Source: an uncultured Prevotellaceae bacterium (GTDB lineage Bacteria; Bacteroidota; Bacteroidia; Bacteroidales; Muribaculaceae). From it: 64,000 bases of DNA. The position numbers and the translations under genes were made by a program. Below the pieces are notes generated by a model. The model had not been told where the DNA came from, made no database searches, and saw only the letters and a program-made list of their open reading frames with translations. Where the stretch lies: positions 124,001 through 188,000 of the forward strand of contig ONEL01000001.1 in the NCBI GenBank assembly GCA_900316835.1, given 5' to 3'. Positions 52,604-62,053 of the stretch are shown here, one piece after another. Numbering within the stretch: the stretch's first letter is position 1; every line of letters begins with the position of its first letter.

Positions 52604-55159
52604 GTGGAAAAGAAAACTTACACCTATGATGAGGCTTATCATGCCTCACTAGAGTATTTTAAAGGCGATGAGCTTGCTGCTCGTGTGTGGGCTACAAAGT
52701 ACGCTCTGAAAGACTCGTTCGGTCACCTCTATGAGCTGACCCCCGACGACATGCACCACCGCATCGCCAGTGAGATTGCTAGAATAGAGAAGAAGTATCC
52801 CAATCCCATGAGTGAAGAGAAGATTTTTAGTCTTCTCAAGAACTTCCGCTACATTGTTCCACAAGGTAGCCCAATGGCTGGAATTGGCAATAATTTCCAA
52901 GTGGGATCGTTGAGCAACTGTTTTGTGATTGGTCTTGATGGACAGCCCGATTCCTATGGCGGCATTATCAAGATTGATGAGGAGCAGGTTCAACTCATGA
53001 AACGTCGTGGAGGCGTTGGACATGACTTGTCCCACATTCGCCCACAGGGTTCGCCTGTTAAGAACTCGGCATTGACTTCTACTGGTTTGGTGCCATTCAT
53101 GGAACGTTACAGCAATTCCACTCGCGAGGTTGCTCAAGATGGTAGACGTGGCGCATTGATGCTTACTGTTAGCATCAAGCATCCCGACAGCGAGTCATTT
53201 ATTGATGCAAAGATGACCGAGGGTAAGGTTACTGGAGCCAATGTGTCGGTTCGCATCGACGATGCGTTTATGCAGGCTGCTGTTGATGGTACTGAATATA
53301 TTCAACAGTATCCCATCAATTCTAAGGAACCACTCTACACTAAGAAAATCGATGCCAGCAAATTGTGGAATAAAATTGTTCACAATGCATGGAAGAGTGC
53401 TGAGCCTGGCGTTCTCTTTTGGGATACCATAACACGTGAAGCAGTCCCCGATTGCTATGCCGACCTTGGATTCCAAACCATTTCTACCAATCCCTGTGGA
53501 GAGATACCACTTTGTCCTTATGATAGCTGCCGCCTGATAGCTGTGAACCTTTATAGCTATGTAGTAAATCCATTCACTAAGGATGCTTACTTCGACTTCG
53601 ACCTTTTCAAGGAGCATATTGGATACACCCAGCGCATGATGGATGATATTATCGACCTTGAAATGGAGAAGATTGAGGCTATACTCAAAAAAATCAAGTC
53701 GGATCCTGAAACTGAAGAGGTGAAGCAAACAGAGCTTAACTTGTGGACAAAGATTAGAAACAAAACGCTTAAGGGCCGTCGCACTGGCGTGGGAACTACT
53801 GCCGAGGGTGACATGATAGCTGCTATGGGATTAACCTATGGTACTGATGAGGCTACAGAGTTCTCGGTTAAGGTTCATCGCGCTCTGGCACTTGCTGCTT
53901 ATGGCTCGTCGGTTAATATGGCTCGTGAGCGTGGCGCATTTGAGATTTATGATGCCAAGCGCGAGGAGAATAATCCATTCATTGGCCGCATCCGCGAGGC
54001 TGATCCTGAGCTTTATGAGCAAATGGTGAAATATGGTCGTCGCAATATTGCTTGCTTGACCATTGCCCCCACTGGAACAACAAGTATTTTGACCCAAACT
54101 ACCTCGGGCATTGAGCCTGTATTCTTGCCTGTATACAAGCGTCGTCGCAAGGTTAATCCTAGCGACAAGGACGTGCGTGTCGACTATGTAGACGAGAATG
54201 GCGATTCGTTCGAGGAATACATCGTTTATCACCACAAGTTCATTACATGGATGCAGACCAATGGCATTGAAGTGCGTCACGACTATACACAAGAGCAAAT
54301 CGAGGACCTTGTTAAGCGCTCTCCTTACTATAAGGCAACAAGCAACGATGTGGACTGGCTCAACAAGGTGCGCATGCAGGGTGCTGTGCAAAAGTGGGTT
54401 GATCACAGCATTAGCGTTACCATTAACTTGCCTAACGACATCAGTGAGGAAATGGTGGGCAAGCTCTATGTCGAGGCTTGGCGTTCAGGGTGCAAGGGTT
54501 GCACAGTGTATCGTGATGGCTCGCGCAGTGGCGTTCTCATTTCTCTAGCAGGAGATGGCAAGAATAAAAAGAAAGAGGAAAAGAAACCGCTATATATGGC
54601 CGAGGAAGAGCACATTCTCAAACGCCCCATCGAGCTTGAGGCCGATGTGGTTCGTTTCCAGAACAACAAGGAGAAGTGGATCGCATTCATTGGCTTGATT
54701 GATAATCGACCTTATGAAATCTTTACTGGTATTGCCGATGATGACGAGGGTATTTTCTGTCCCAAGTCGGTGACTAAGGGTAAGATTATCAAAGCTGTCA
54801 ATGAGAATGGAGAAAAACGCTATGACTTCCAGTTCATTAACAAGCGAGGTTTCAAGACCACGATTGAGGGCTTGAGTGAGAAATTCAATCCTGAATTCTG
54901 GAACTACGCCAAGCTTATTTCGGGCGTGCTGCGTTATGGTATGCCTATTGAGCAAGTTCTTAAGCTCGTTAGCAGTCTTGAGCTCGACAACAAGAGTATC
55001 AACACCTGGAAGATGGGTGTGGAGCGTGCTCTCAAGAAGTATTTGCCTAACGGCACAAAGCTAAATGGACAGACTTGTCCTAACTGTGGTCAGGAGAGTC
55101 TTGTGTATCAAGAAGGCTGCCTCATTTGTACCAACTGCGGTACATCTCGTTGCGGATAG
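52604..55159 (+). CDS. nrdJ: Adenosylcobalamin-dependent (class II) ribonucleotide reductase
   Basis: Makes deoxyribonucleotides using B12, active in anaerobic or fluctuating oxygen. 851 aa from GTG 52604. The N-terminal substrate and cobalamin-site motifs GSLSNCFVIG (about 105), the NPCGEIPL active-site triplet (about 298), and PTGTTSILTQTTSGIEPVF (about 490) are canonical. The C-terminal Cys-rich tail C-x2-C...C-x2-C...RCG (about 827-850) is the redox-shuttle/zinc-ribbon end seen in this subclass. Upstream B12 regulation is not visible. Confidence 0.95.
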   Translation: MEKKTYTYDEAYHASLEYFKGDELAARVWATKYALKDSFGHLYELTPDDMHHRIASEIARIEKKYPNPMSEEKIFSLLKNFRYIVPQGSPMAGIGNNFQVGSLSNCFVIGLDGQPDSYGGIIKIDEEQVQLMKRRGGVGHDLSHIRPQGSPVKNSALTSTGLVPFMERYSNSTREVAQDGRRGALMLTVSIKHPDSESFIDAKMTEGKVTGANVSVRIDDAFMQAAVDGTEYIQQYPINSKEPLYTKKIDASKLWNKIVHNAWKSAEPGVLFWDTITREAVPDCYADLGFQTISTNPCGEIPLCPYDSCRLIAVNLYSYVVNPFTKDAYFDFDLFKEHIGYTQRMMDDIIDLEMEKIEAILKKIKSDPETEEVKQTELNLWTKIRNKTLKGRRTGVGTTAEGDMIAAMGLTYGTDEATEFSVKVHRALALAAYGSSVNMARERGAFEIYDAKREENNPFIGRIREADPELYEQMVKYGRRNIACLTIAPTGTTSILTQTTSGIEPVFLPVYKRRRKVNPSDKDVRVDYVDENGDSFEEYIVYHHKFITWMQTNGIEVRHDYTQEQIEDLVKRSPYYKATSNDVDWLNKVRMQGAVQKWVDHSISVTINLPNDISEEMVGKLYVEAWRSGCKGCTVYRDGSRSGVLISLAGDGKNKKKEEKKPLYMAEEEHILKRPIELEADVVRFQNNKEKWIAFIGLIDNRPYEIFTGIADDDEGIFCPKSVTKGKIIKAVNENGEKRYDFQFINKRGFKTTIEGLSEKFNPEFWNYAKLISGVLRYGMPIEQVLKLVSSLELDNKSINTWKMGVERALKKYLPNGTKLNGQTCPNCGQESLVYQEGCLICTNCGTSRCG

Positions 55160-55177
55160 TCAATCAATCATTAAAAT

Positions 55178-55227
55178 AATTTCGGGATATATTTCACTAT
55201 TACTATTAGTGAGTATATCCCGAAATT
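55178..55227. terminator. Bidirectional terminator between nrdJ and the ThiE/TenI-like gene
   Basis: Stem AATTTCGGGATATA (55178-55191) with TATATCCCGAAATT (55214-55227), with an inner stem TCACTA/TAGTGA. Flanked by T-rich on the right and A-rich on the left. A tandem TTTTATGGAG repeat follows at 55231-55250. Confidence 0.88.
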
Positions 55228-55276
55228 TTGTTTTATGGAGTTTTATGGAGTTTTGCAAGGCAATGCCACCGTCAAT

Positions 55277-55876
55277 TTAATCGAGTTCTTGCAGATGCTG
55301 TTCTACAATATTTTCTAGTTGTGATATTAAGTCATTGAGTATAGCCATGTGAGATAAGTTATTCATGAGCGCGATACCGTTAATTCCTGCTGCCATCACT
55401 TCATTAACAGCTGTAATGTCATTAAGCCTTGCCACAACAGGTTCTTCAAGGCCGGTTTGCTTCATTTGTGCAACTATCTTGGTATATTCTTGAATTTCAT
55501 TGCAATCGGAAACTTCTATGTAGTCTACAGCGGTGCGTGGAAGAAAAGGAACCTCGTTCGCTTCGCTGATAGTCATTCCCAATATTGGTTCTTCACCCAG
55601 TTGCTTGCGTGCCTCGACAGGAGAGATACTTGCTATCTTAGTGAGGTGAACACCATCAACTTGGGTTTGCTTGGCTATCTCCACATCGTCCTCAATGGTG
55701 AGGATGCAATCATGCTTCTTGCACATTGCTAATATATCCTTAACACATTGCTCGGTATCATCACTTTCCATTAGGCTCACATCCAGCCTAATCCATTTGC
55801 ATCCGCCCTCTAATGCGCACTTCACATTATCTTTAAGGCTAAAGGTATTGTTGCTTTTTATAATATATTGTAGCAT
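55277..55876 (-). CDS. ThiE/TenI-like TIM-barrel protein, divergent
   Basis: 199 aa. Resembles the thiamine-phosphate synthase/TenI superfamily: CALEGGCKWIRLD (about 21-33), DGVHLTKIASISPVEARKQLG (about 74-94) and GINGIALMNNL (about 166-176). The pyrophosphate-binding stretch normally seen as ADYVGVGPVFPTxTK is replaced by VDYIEVSDCNE, so thiamine-phosphate synthesis is doubtful. Likely a paralogue with another role. 18 nt after uvrA on the same strand. Confidence 0.7.
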   Translation of the reverse strand: MLQYIIKSNNTFSLKDNVKCALEGGCKWIRLDVSLMESDDTEQCVKDILAMCKKHDCILTIEDDVEIAKQTQVDGVHLTKIASISPVEARKQLGEEPILGMTISEANEVPFLPRTAVDYIEVSDCNEIQEYTKIVAQMKQTGLEEPVVARLNDITAVNEVMAAGINGIALMNNLSHMAILNDLISQLENIVEQHLQELD

Positions 55877-55894
55877 TTTATCAAGTTGTTATTA

Positions 55895-58681
55895 TTAATT
55901 CAATATTTTGCGCAGCCACTGGGCGGTGTGGCTCGTGCCATGCTTCGCGACATCCTCAGGGGTGCCTGTGACTACAACGCTACCTCCAGCAACACCACCC
56001 TCGGGACCGAGGTCGATAATGTGGTCGGCACACTTGATAACATCCAGGTTGTGCTCAATGATAATGATGGTGTGACCGCGGTCAATGAGTTGATTAAACG
56101 ACTTCATGAGAGTGTTTATGTCGTGGAAGTGCAAGCCCGTGGTGGGCTCGTCAAAAATAAATAAAGTGTGCTCTTTCTTTTCTCCACTCAAGAAGCTTGC
56201 CAGCTTAACGCGCTGGTTTTCACCTCCCGAGAGGGTGGAAGACGACTGCCCAAGTTTGATGTATCCCAGTCCCACATCCTGCAAGGGTTTGAGTCGAGCA
56301 ACAATCTTTTTCTCATTGAAGGTGTTGGCTTGCGAGAAGAACTCAATAGCTTGATTAACTGTCATTTCAAGCACGTCGTAAATGCTCTTGTCACGATATG
56401 TTACTTCAAGTGCGTTATTGCTAAAGCGCCTGCCATGGCATGTGTCGCAAGTGAGAGTGATATTAGCCATAAATTGCATCTCGATAGTAATCTTGCCGTC
56501 ACCCTTGCATTCCTCGCAACGTCCGCCAGGAGAGTTGAATGAGAAGAAACCTGCGTTATAACCCATTTGCTTCGAGAGTTGTTGCTGTGCAAATAGATGG
56601 CGTATTTCATCAAACGCCTTTAGGTAAATGGCAGGATTGCTGCGTGATGACTTGCCAATAGGATCCTGGTCGACAAACTCGACAGCTTTCACCAAGTCGA
56701 TATCTCCCCCCAATGAGGAATAGGTCCCTGGCGCGTCGGCACTCTCGCCTAATTGTCTCGCTAGAGCTTTAAAGAGGATGTCGTTGACTAATGTTGATTT
56801 TCCCGAGCCACTCACTCCTGTTACCACAGTCATTACACCCAGTGGAAACTTCACATCAATGCCCTTGAGGTTGTTTTGCGCAGCGCCTTTCACTTCAATG
56901 TAATTGTTCCAGTGACGGCGATGAGAGGGTAGAGCAATCTTCATCTCACCAGTGAGATACTTGAGCGTGAAGCTGTTGTCGATGTTTTTAAGGTTGCCTA
57001 TAGTACCCTGATATACAACTTCTCCTCCCAGTCGTCCAGCTTCTGGTCCCATGTCAATAATATAATCGGCGGCACGCATAATTTCCTCATCATGCTCTAC
57101 AACCACAACAGTATTGCCTAGTTCCTGCAACATTCTGAGCACATGGATAAGGCGATCGTTGTCGCGAGGGTGTAGCCCTATGCTTGGCTCATCGAGGATG
57201 TAGATTGATCCCACCAGTGTGCTGCCGAGCGATGTGGCCAGGTTAATGCGCTGGCTCTCTCCTCCCGAGAGTGTTCCCGAGAGACGGTCGAGGGTAAGGT
57301 AGGGTAGTCCCACTTCCATCAAGAATGAGAGACGGTTATTAATCTCAGTCAGTAAACGCTTGGCAATAACGGCATCTTCGCTCTCAAGTTTCAGGTCCTT
57401 GAACCACTGGGCTAGCTCGTCGATGGGCATGTGGACAAGGTCGCCAATGCTTTTATTGTTTATCTTCACGTAAGAAGCGTCGGCCTTAAGCCTGCTGCCA
57501 TGACAAGTGGGACAAATGGTCTTGCCACGATATCGTGCCATGAGAACCCGATATTGAATGGAATAAGATTTACTTTTAATCCACTCAAAGAAACCGTCAA
57601 TCCCTGGAAACTCGGGACATCCATGCCATAACAAGTCATGTTGTTCTTTCGTGAGCTGGTAATATGGCTTGTGTATGGGAAAGTCATATTTTGAAGCGAG
57701 ACGGATAAATGCGTTTTTCCACTCACTCATTACTTGCCCTCGCCAGCACATCACGGCATCATCGTAGACCGAGAGTGTCTTGTTGGGTACAACGAGATTC
57801 TCGTCAACACCAACTATGTTGCCAAAACCCTCGCATGTGTCGCAAGCGCCAATGGGGTTGTTGAAGTTGAACATCAGGTCACTTGGCTCCTTAAAAGTGA
57901 TTCCGTCGGCCTCAAAACGCTTGCTGAACTGTAATTCACTTGTGCTACCGTCGGCATTAAATGCGAGAATTATACACTCTTCTTGTCCCTCATAGAAAGC
58001 GGTGGTAATTGAGTCGCGCAACCTAAGTTCATCGTCGTAGCTGATAGGGGCTGCCAAACGATCAACCAGCAGGCGAAAACTATGGTTAGGCTCATCGGCA
58101 ATCATGATTGCATCGGTGATACTCATGAACTTGCCGTTTTCTTCAACTCGTGAGTACCCTCCTTTTAGCAAAACGTCGAGCTGGTCGCCACGACTTCGCC
58201 CACTGGGTACGTGGATGGGAGCTAGCAACGCAAACCTAGTGCCATCGGGTAGTGCCTTGATGGCGTCGATCACATCGCTGGTGGTGTGCTTCTTTACTTG
58301 CTCTCCACTCACGGGTGAGTAGGTCTTGCCAATGCGCGCGAAGAGAAGGCGCAAGTAGTCATAAATCTCGGTCGAGGTACCCACGGTGCTTCGTGAGTTG
58401 CGATTATTGACCTTCTGCTCAATGGCTATCGCTGGTGGTAACCCTTTGATGAAGTCACACTCGGGCTTTGACATGCGACCAAGGAACTGACGGGCATAGG
58501 ATGACAGGCTCTCGACATATCTGCGCTGCCCCTCGGCATATAGCGTGTCGAATGCCAATGACGATTTACCCGACCCCGAGAGCCCGGTAATCACCACAAG
58601 CTTGTTGCGCGGGATGGTTACGTCAATATTCTTGAGGTTATTAACTCTCGCACCCTTAACGATAATGTCGTTACCCTTCAT
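55895..58681 (-). CDS. uvrA: Excinuclease ABC subunit A (UvrA)
   Basis: Damage-recognition ATPase of nucleotide excision repair. 928 aa. Two ABC modules: first Walker [10 protein letters not shown] (about 33-41) and second GVSGSGKST (about 625). The LSGGESQR and LSGGENQR signatures and zinc-binding Cys pairs ([29 protein letters not shown]) are present. The length is standard. First gene of a pair with the ThiE/TenI-like protein. Confidence 0.97.
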   Translation of the reverse strand: MKGNDIIVKGARVNNLKNIDVTIPRNKLVVITGLSGSGKSSLAFDTLYAEGQRRYVESLSSYARQFLGRMSKPECDFIKGLPPAIAIEQKVNNRNSRSTVGTSTEIYDYLRLLFARIGKTYSPVSGEQVKKHTTSDVIDAIKALPDGTRFALLAPIHVPSGRSRGDQLDVLLKGGYSRVEENGKFMSITDAIMIADEPNHSFRLLVDRLAAPISYDDELRLRDSITTAFYEGQEECIILAFNADGSTSELQFSKRFEADGITFKEPSDLMFNFNNPIGACDTCEGFGNIVGVDENLVVPNKTLSVYDDAVMCWRGQVMSEWKNAFIRLASKYDFPIHKPYYQLTKEQHDLLWHGCPEFPGIDGFFEWIKSKSYSIQYRVLMARYRGKTICPTCHGSRLKADASYVKINNKSIGDLVHMPIDELAQWFKDLKLESEDAVIAKRLLTEINNRLSFLMEVGLPYLTLDRLSGTLSGGESQRINLATSLGSTLVGSIYILDEPSIGLHPRDNDRLIHVLRMLQELGNTVVVVEHDEEIMRAADYIIDMGPEAGRLGGEVVYQGTIGNLKNIDNSFTLKYLTGEMKIALPSHRRHWNNYIEVKGAAQNNLKGIDVKFPLGVMTVVTGVSGSGKSTLVNDILFKALARQLGESADAPGTYSSLGGDIDLVKAVEFVDQDPIGKSSRSNPAIYLKAFDEIRHLFAQQQLSKQMGYNAGFFSFNSPGGRCEECKGDGKITIEMQFMANITLTCDTCHGRRFSNNALEVTYRDKSIYDVLEMTVNQAIEFFSQANTFNEKKIVARLKPLQDVGLGYIKLGQSSSTLSGGENQRVKLASFLSGEKKEHTLFIFDEPTTGLHFHDINTLMKSFNQLIDRGHTIIIIEHNLDVIKCADHIIDLGPEGGVAGGSVVVTGTPEDVAKHGTSHTAQWLRKILN

Positions 58682-58706
58682 TGCTCTTTATATTGGAATT
58701 AGGGTG

Positions 58707-58714
58707 CAAAATTA
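58707..58714 (-). promoter_or_regulatory. -7 box for uvrA
   Basis: TAATTTTG on the minus strand, 25 nt before the start. A LexA-type site was not recognised. Confidence 0.5.
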
Positions 58715-58817
58715 GTGCAAACCGAGAGAAATATAAAATGAAAAGCGAAGATTTTCATTTTTATTTACGAGATGCAGCCTAATTTATTAAAAATTAGTGC
58801 AGAGCCGGGGCTTTGTC

Positions 58818-58836
58818 TCGCTTAATCGCATTTTTC
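58818..58836 (+). repeat. 19-bp dispersed repeat, copy 2
   Basis: Identical to 5232-5250, preceded by CCGGGGCTTTGT, which parallels the sequence before copy 1. Confidence 0.8.
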
Positions 58837-58901
58837 TGAGGTGTTGGATAATTTATCCAATATTACATATTTTTCCCGTACAATCTATTTATAAAGGACT
58901 C

Positions 58902-59999
58902 TTAGTCTTTTCTTGTCACTCCCATTCGATAATCTGTAGGTGACACTCCTTGTGAGCGCTTGAATACACGATAGAACGAGCTACGATTGGTAAAACCGGC
59001 TTCGCTCGCGATGGCATCTATAGTGCGGTTGTTGCTCTTGTCTTCATTAATAAGGCGCTTTGACTCTTCAACACGGAACTCATTGATGTAGGTCTTGAAA
59101 TTTGTGCCACGGCAAGCGTTGATGGCTGCCGACACGGCACGAGGACGCTCATTGAGTTTACGTGCGATATCGTTCACCGAGAGGTCGCTCTTGCGGAATA
59201 GCTTTTTACTCTCCATTAGCTCGTCGATGCGTCGCATCAGCTCGTTGTCAACTTCTGTTGATTCTTCATGGTCGTCATCATCGGTGGTGATAGCGCTCTC
59301 AATGAAGTCGAAATGAAGGGCATAGTTGATAAATCTGACACCAAACACAACATAAAAGACTATTACTATTGAGATGAAAACAAGTCCCACTGCGTCGGTC
59401 GGCATTAATGCATAGAGCAATGCCATCACACCCACGGCAAGCGAAACGTAGAATGAGCGTTTCACCCATTGCAACCGGCGTGTTTCATCGTCGCTGTAGT
59501 AGTTGTCCATCAACGAGGTGTAGTGCTTGTATTCCCGGTTGAATAGTAGCACATAGCGCGCAAGTAGCGCAATATAGACGAGTGCAAATGTCACGAATGC
59601 CCACATGGAACCAGTGCCGGGGTAAATAATGTGAATGGAAAAGAATGTCACTGTGATGGCAATAATTATTGCCAACTCAATAAGCAAGTTGCGCAACTTT
59701 AGGTAGTTAAGACTGATAAGGTTGATAAGTGTGTAGGTGAATAGGTAGGCCTGAAAGCATGCCACCGAGAGGATTATGGGCCTGGCAAGGGCTTTGCCCT
59801 CGGCATCGCTCAAGATGTTGTGCTCAAGATAGATGCACAACGCGTACACCAGGTAGGCGGCTCCCATCACATAGCGAGCCACGCGATAGCTACGCAACGC
59901 CACTCGGGGCGGGATGTATAAAAAGAAAAGACACACCGACAGCCCAATCAAGATGCCGGGAGCAAAAAACGCATCAATAATATGATATAGTTGTTCCAT
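58902..59999 (-). CDS. Membrane-anchored AraC-family transcriptional regulator
   Basis: 365 aa. The N-terminal half contains about six hydrophobic segments (residues 10-30, 43-58, 75-97, 106-122, 132-152, 187-225). The C-terminal AraC HTH (about 260-365) has DLSVNDIARKLNERPRAVS and AIASEAGFTNRSSFYRVFK, then SPTDYR. A membrane-sensing N-terminus joined to an AraC domain is known in Bacteroidetes. Transcribed divergently from the tandem dockerin-protein genes, with an array of GGTTGCA sites between them. The -7 box ends 4 nt before the ATG. Confidence 0.88.
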   Translation of the reverse strand: MEQLYHIIDAFFAPGILIGLSVCLFFLYIPPRVALRSYRVARYVMGAAYLVYALCIYLEHNILSDAEGKALARPIILSVACFQAYLFTYTLINLISLNYLKLRNLLIELAIIIAITVTFFSIHIIYPGTGSMWAFVTFALVYIALLARYVLLFNREYKHYTSLMDNYYSDDETRRLQWVKRSFYVSLAVGVMALLYALMPTDAVGLVFISIVIVFYVVFGVRFINYALHFDFIESAITTDDDDHEESTEVDNELMRRIDELMESKKLFRKSDLSVNDIARKLNERPRAVSAAINACRGTNFKTYINEFRVEESKRLINEDKSNNRTIDAIASEAGFTNRSSFYRVFKRSQGVSPTDYRMGVTRKD

Positions 60000-60003
60000 G
60001 TTG

Positions 60004-60011
60004 CAAAATTA
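60004..60011 (-). promoter_or_regulatory. -7 box abutting the AraC regulator start
   Basis: TAATTTTG on the minus strand ends 4 nt before ATG 59999, so the mRNA is probably leaderless. Confidence 0.5.
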
Positions 60012-60027
60012 GCAGTTTTACCTTGTG

Positions 60028-60118
60028 TTTGCAACTAAAAAGCATCTTTGAGGTTGCATTTTTGTTAAATTCAGGTTGCACTTTTGTCAAACTGGTTACA
60101 CTTTGCAAAACTGCAACC
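60028..60118. promoter_or_regulatory. Array of GGTTGCA-type sites (candidate operator)
   Basis: Three direct copies with extended similarity: GGTTGCATTTTTGTTAAATT at 60052, GGTTGCACTTTTGTCAAACT at 60074, and GGTTACACTTTGCAAAACT at 60094 (spacing 22 and 20). They are flanked by inverted half-sites TTGCAAC (60029-60035) and TGCAACC (60112-60118). Position between divergent genes and spacing near two helical turns suggest regulator binding. Confidence 0.6.
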
Positions 60119-60159
60119 AACTTTGGCTCAATATGTTTTAATAAGGCAATGACTTTAAA

Positions 60160-60167
60160 TAAATTTG
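60160..60167 (+). promoter_or_regulatory. -7 box for the first dockerin protein
   Basis: TAAATTTG, 39 nt before ATG 60207. No consensus -33 element is evident. Confidence 0.45.
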
Positions 60168-60206
60168 TAAGAAAATTACACAAATAACAATAAATCTAGT
60201 TTTATT

Positions 60207-62027
60207 ATGAAGAAATTGTTAGCTTTTTTATTGATTGCCACACTAGGTGGCGCAGTAGCACAAGCATTGCCTTTTGTGCCTACAAGTGACCCCGATCTCA
60301 CTACCAACTATTGGTATTTCTTGAAGACCGAAGGTTTTTATTGCGCGGGCAGTAGTAGTTTTGAGATTGTTTTTAAAAATTCCGGCGATGCCAATAATGA
60401 TAATTACCTGTGGTGCTTTGTGGGTAATTCCGATTCAGGATACAGGCTTTATAATAAGGGAACCGGTCGGTATCTTCAGCAGGAAGGGTTAGTTTTTAAT
60501 GACAGTTACACCTACACCTATTATGAAGATAAGGATGGAAGCAATTTTTATCTCAAGTTCTATATTCCCGGATGGAATGTATATTACTACTTGTTTATGA
60601 ACATCTATCAGGACCAATATGGATTCATGAGATATATGGATACTGACCCTGAAACAAAAGGCATCTTCTCGGTAGAAATCGCTAAAGAAGGTGCTCCAGT
60701 GCCAGCCGACCCCGTCTGGACTCGGCACGACATGAAGGGCGTGGGATATGGCTTCATTGAAGGTGGTAATGCGCTCAACGCTACCGAGACTTCTAATAAC
60801 CTGTGCGATAACAATGCGGCGACCAAGTATTTTGGATTAGTCTCAAACTGTTGGTTCACGATGAAAGCCTCGACCGATGTTGCTGTAGAATGGTATTCAA
60901 TTGTTACTGCCAATGACTCACGCCAGTATTATGACCGTACGTTACGCAGCTGGAAATTGCAAGGCTCCAATGACTATAATACTTGGGTTGATATTGATGT
61001 AAAGACCGACTATCCAATGCCTTTTGCCGACCAAAAAGAGGTAATCTTCTATGTTAACGACTCACGCAAGTTTCGTTTCTTTAGGTTTGAGGCAAATGGT
61101 AGTGGCAAAGCATCGGAGACTGTGCAAATTAGTGAAGTGTGGATTAACAGGCAACTTCACAACTGGGGTGATGAAATAGCAAATATTCTACCCACCTGCG
61201 GGGAGCCTGGAAATAGCATTAGTGTGTGTGGCGACTGCGGTGCTAAAGATTTGATAATCAAGAATCCAACGGGCAACCACAACTTTGTTGACGGGACGTG
61301 CACTGTGTGCCACATTCACGAGAACGAGACAATATTATTGCACAACGGACAACGAGTACCTTATTTCATGTGGGGCGTTCATGATTATCGCACTGGATCT
61401 GCAGGTAGTGAGGTGTGGCCCGATCCACCCACTGGTTGGCCAGGTTATTTTGAGCTAGACCTCACTAAGTGGCATGAAGTGCTAATGCCTACTGCCTGTC
61501 CGGGGCACAGTAATGGTGCTTTCAACAATCTTGTTTACAACAGTCACTGGTATGGTGAGTACAACTGCAACTACTTTATACGTCTGTTTGTCTTAAATGA
61601 GCTAAATCCGAATGACATATTTACGTTCAACTGCGTTCACGACGACAACATGGTGGTCTATGTCAATGAACAAGAAGTGATAAATATAGAAGGATGGACT
61701 CCCACACAAGACAACTGGGAAAGTTCGCACGAATCATTTAACATCCCGGCGTCAGCTTTTTGTAAAGGGAAAAACATTGTTTCGGTCTATATACAGCAAA
61801 ACTGGGGTGGAGCCTATTTCGACTGTGAGTTGAGGATGAAAACAGCTTCAAATGAACAAGGCGACGTGAACGGCGACGGAGAGGTTACCGGTAGTGACGT
61901 CACGGCGCTCTATAATCACATTCTCTTTGGTCAAGATACTGAAATATTTAACGGTGACCAAAATGGTGATGGCGAGGTGACCGGTAGCGATGTGACTGCG
62001 GTCTACAATATTATTCTTGGACTTTGA
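60207..62027 (+). CDS. Secreted multidomain dockerin-tailed protein, first tandem copy
   Basis: 606 aa. Signal peptide 1-20. Modules: an N-terminal ricin/trefoil-like region (about 22-155) with YLWCFVGNSDSGYRLYN and GTGRYL; a discoidin (F5/8-type C)-like domain (about 185-317) with RSWKLQGSNDYNTWVDID; a small Cys-rich zinc-ribbon-like module (about 328-368) CxxC...CxxC with HNFVDGTC; a beta-sandwich (about 375-545) with CVHDDNMVVYVNEQEV; and two dockerin repeats (about 552-606) with GDVNGDGEVTGSDVTALYN. No catalytic site was recognised. Probably a surface carbohydrate- or protein-binding component. Confidence 0.8.
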   Translation: MKKLLAFLLIATLGGAVAQALPFVPTSDPDLTTNYWYFLKTEGFYCAGSSSFEIVFKNSGDANNDNYLWCFVGNSDSGYRLYNKGTGRYLQQEGLVFNDSYTYTYYEDKDGSNFYLKFYIPGWNVYYYLFMNIYQDQYGFMRYMDTDPETKGIFSVEIAKEGAPVPADPVWTRHDMKGVGYGFIEGGNALNATETSNNLCDNNAATKYFGLVSNCWFTMKASTDVAVEWYSIVTANDSRQYYDRTLRSWKLQGSNDYNTWVDIDVKTDYPMPFADQKEVIFYVNDSRKFRFFRFEANGSGKASETVQISEVWINRQLHNWGDEIANILPTCGEPGNSISVCGDCGAKDLIIKNPTGNHNFVDGTCTVCHIHENETILLHNGQRVPYFMWGVHDYRTGSAGSEVWPDPPTGWPGYFELDLTKWHEVLMPTACPGHSNGAFNNLVYNSHWYGEYNCNYFIRLFVLNELNPNDIFTFNCVHDDNMVVYVNEQEVINIEGWTPTQDNWESSHESFNIPASAFCKGKNIVSVYIQQNWGGAYFDCELRMKTASNEQGDVNGDGEVTGSDVTALYNHILFGQDTEIFNGDQNGDGEVTGSDVTAVYNIILGL

Positions 62028-62053
62028 TTATTAGCCTTTAATATACAATAATT

